Shown here piece by piece: positions 13,214 to 14,722 of a stretch of DNA of 14,722 nt (positions are counted from its first letter, which is position 1; every line of letters starts with the position of its first letter). This stretch comes from Hylemonella sp. UBA6679 (GTDB lineage Bacteria; Pseudomonadota; Gammaproteobacteria; Burkholderiales; Burkholderiaceae_C), in assembly GCA_002454975.1 (NCBI GenBank), contig DKJZ01000056.1, forward strand, positions 1 through 14,722, in the 5' to 3' direction. A program made the translations under genes and the position numbers. The notes under the pieces were generated by a model. It ran no database searches, was not told the origin of the DNA, and saw nothing but the letters and a program-made list of their open reading frames with translations.

Positions 13214-14440
13214 TCAAGCCAGGCCCTGTGCCAGCCGCTCTTGCGCAAAAGCCAGCAGCTTGCTGGCCAGGTCGGGCTGAGCCCACAGGCTTTGGCGTGG
13301 GGCGTCTAGGCTGGCACGCCAACGCTCGAGAACCGCCGTATCCAGCGCTGGCAGAGCTTGCTGTTGCAAGCCGTTCCAGACCTCGTGCCAGGCTCGCCAG
13401 TCGGACGGGGCGCTCAGCACATCCAGAAACGCTTGCAGCTTGGCGTGGTGGGCCTGGTCGTCTTGGGGGTAGATGTGCCAAATGAAGGGCGCGCGGCTCA
13501 GCAGGGCGCGCACCACAGAGTCTTCGCCCCGCACAAAGTTCACATCGCAGGCCCAGAGCAGGTGGTCATAATCGGTTTGGCTCAAAAGGGGCAGGCTGTG
13601 CAGCTGAAGCTGGCCGATGCGTAATGTGTCAAAGAGCGCAGAGGCCTTTGAAAGCTGTGTTGGCTGTGAGGGCGGTGTATGCGATGTGGGTGGTGTAGGG
13701 GGCGTAGGCGGTGTAGCTGGTATGGGCTCTGTAGGGTCAAGCGCCAGCTGTTGGCGTTTGTCAGGGTGTTGGGTTTGCAGCCAGGTGTTGACGGCGGCTT
13801 GCGCGCGACCCGCCGTGACCAGCAGCTGCGTGGTGTGCGGCCCGGCTTGCAGCTGGGTCAGCCAAGTATCCAATGCGGGCGGCTCGTAGCAAAACAGCGA
13901 CACCAAACGAGCACCTAGCAGGCGGGTCAGGCCCAGGCCGCGCAGCCAAGCTGGCGCATCAAAGGCGTCTTGGCGCTGGGTCAGGTCGGGCTCGCGCAGC
14001 AGGCCGCCGCTGGCGAGCGTGAAGCCGGGGTAGAAAAAATGCTTGGTCAGGCCTTTACCTGGCCCATGCATCACCGGCGAGGGCAGGGCGTGGCAGCGTT
14101 GCGCGTAGGGCTCAGCGCTTAAATATTCAAGGTTAATCCAGGCTTTAGGCCGCGTGCTGGCTGCAAATGCAGCTATGAATTCAGGAGCAACTTCGCAGCC
14201 GAAGGTTTCCACCAACACCTCGCCCGGGGTGATGCCTTGCAGGTTCAAGGGCGAGGTCCAGGTGTGCACGCTCACCCCCGCATGCCCATGTGGGGCCATC
14301 CAGCGCAGCGCGCTGGGATCGTCCACCCACAGGCGCACCGCGATCCCGCGCGCAGCCAGCTGGCAGCTCAGGCGCCAGCTCACCCCAAGGTCGCCGTGGT
14401 TGTCAATCACCCGGCAAAAAATATCCCACGTCATGCTCAT
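13214..14440 (-). CDS. earP: EF-P arginine rhamnosyltransferase EarP
   Basis: A 408-residue EarP (formerly DUF2331), an inverting GT-B glycosyltransferase that moves rhamnose from dTDP-rhamnose onto Arg32 of EF-P. The start at 14440 (MSMTWDIF) has AAGGA four bases upstream; the ATG two codons later is also possible. The N-terminal motif WDIFCRVIDNHGDLGVSWRL carries the essential aspartates (Asp13 and Asp17 in this numbering). The C-terminal half has NFVRGEDSVVRALLSRAPFIWHIYPQDDQAH, in which Arg304 and Glu306 should contact the nucleotide sugar. The protein is some 30 residues longer than usual because of a Pro/Thr-rich insertion (~237-263). It lies upstream of its substrate gene efp on the same strand, and 25 bases from the divergent uvrC start. 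Confidence 0.95.
   Translation of the reverse strand: MSMTWDIFCRVIDNHGDLGVSWRLSCQLAARGIAVRLWVDDPSALRWMAPHGHAGVSVHTWTSPLNLQGITPGEVLVETFGCEVAPEFIAAFAASTRPKAWINLEYLSAEPYAQRCHALPSPVMHGPGKGLTKHFFYPGFTLASGGLLREPDLTQRQDAFDAPAWLRGLGLTRLLGARLVSLFCYEPPALDTWLTQLQAGPHTTQLLVTAGRAQAAVNTWLQTQHPDKRQQLALDPTEPIPATPPTPPTPPTSHTPPSQPTQLSKASALFDTLRIGQLQLHSLPLLSQTDYDHLLWACDVNFVRGEDSVVRALLSRAPFIWHIYPQDDQAHHAKLQAFLDVLSAPSDWRAWHEVWNGLQQQALPALDTAVLERWRASLDAPRQSLWAQPDLASKLLAFAQERLAQGLA
13692..13718. repeat. Degenerate 9-base repeats in the EarP insertion
   Basis: Three adjacent 9-mers (GGTGTAGGG, GGCGTAGGC, GGTGTAGCT) encode on the minus strand the repeated PPT tripeptides in the Pro/Thr-rich insertion of EarP. The unit keeps the reading frame. 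Confidence 0.65.
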
Positions 14441-14465
14441 CTTGTCCTTGCGACACAATACCGCC

Positions 14466-14722
14466 ATGCATTCTGAAGCCTTGTTGAGCCAGGTCGCCTC
14501 GCTGCCCTTGCTGCCCGGTGTTTACCGCTATTTTGACGAGCAGGGCAACCTGCTGTACGTGGGCAAGGCGCGCAGCTTGAAAAAGCGCGTTTCGAGCTAT
14601 TTTCAGAAAGACCACGGCGGCACCCGCATTGGCCACATGGTGAGCAAAATTGCCCGCATGGAGACCACCGTGGTGCGCTCCGAGGCCGAGGCGCTGCTGC
14701 TGGAAAACAACCTCATCAAAAC
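14466..14722 (+). CDS. uvrC: Excinuclease ABC subunit UvrC, N-terminal part (3' end outside window)
   Basis: The first 85 residues of UvrC, the nuclease that makes both incisions in nucleotide excision repair after UvrAB loading. The ATG at 14466 opens a frame that runs off the right edge. The GIY-YIG endonuclease domain is recognisable: LPGVYRYFDEQGNLLYVGKARSLKKRV contains the GVY and YVG strands and the catalytic Arg of ARSLKKR. It continues with RIGHMVSKIARMETTVVRSEAEALLLENNLIK, the standard UvrC continuation. It is divergent from earP, with 25 bases between the start codons, so its promoter must overlap the start of earP. No Shine-Dalgarno sequence is evident. Confidence 0.95.
   Translation, partial: MHSEALLSQVASLPLLPGVYRYFDEQGNLLYVGKARSLKKRVSSYFQKDHGGTRIGHMVSKIARMETTVVRSEAEALLLENNLIK

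Noticed and set aside
1..14722. Search by eye for tRNA, rRNA, CRISPR arrays, insertion sequences, phage genes and defence genes
   Set aside because: None seen: no regularly spaced repeats, no transposase or integrase motif, and all larger frames belong to ordinary chromosomal families.

Overview
The window is about 14.7 kb of GC-rich, densely coding bacterial chromosome. The gene set points to a betaproteobacterium of the order Burkholderiales, most likely Comamonadaceae: a PHB granule phasin with PhaR-like operator sites, the Arg32/EarP type of elongation factor P, a long type-2 (AMP-phosphorylase-like) thymidine phosphorylase, and overlapping start/stop codons. The placement is inferred from gene content and style, not from a marker-gene comparison. 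I see no rRNA, tRNA, insertion sequence, prophage or CRISPR array, and no gene-free stretch longer than about 215 bases.

Left part (1-3666): the 3' end of clpA and an iron-binding periplasmic protein gene converge on a shared bidirectional terminator. The iron-binding protein gene has a good sigma70 promoter overlapped by a Fur box. A patatin-like lipoprotein gene diverges from it with only 16 bases between the start codons. Then come a 213-base gap and a leftward phasin gene. The phasin promoter (TTGCAC/TATAAT) is bracketed by two 15-base inverted sites of the PhaR type. The gap downstream of the phasin gene holds what looks like a small RNA of about 115 nt on the minus strand: an extended -10 element, a 5' hairpin, an open anti-Shine-Dalgarno stretch, a second hairpin and a strong terminator.

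Middle part (3667-9744, all rightward): an HDAC-family deacetylase, a 4HBT thioesterase overlapping a nitroreductase (TTGA junction), then a GhrB-like 2-hydroxyacid dehydrogenase preceded by three tandem 13-mers, closely followed by rmuC and an MFS transporter (GTGA junction). The last three look like one operon.

Right part (9707-14440, all leftward): earP, efp, then a two-gene unit of an AMP-phosphorylase-like enzyme and a divergent PRPP-synthetase homologue. EF-P has Arg32 in its loop, and EarP is the rhamnosyltransferase that modifies this residue, so substrate and modifier are adjacent. The phosphorylase/PRPP-synthetase pair resembles archaeal enzymes and suggests a nucleotide-to-ribose-phosphate salvage route. 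At the right edge uvrC begins, divergent from earP.

The points most worth a second look are the candidate small RNA, the phosphorylase/PRPP-synthetase pair, the PhaR-type operator pair, and the 9-base in-frame repeats that lengthen linkers in the phosphorylase and in EarP.
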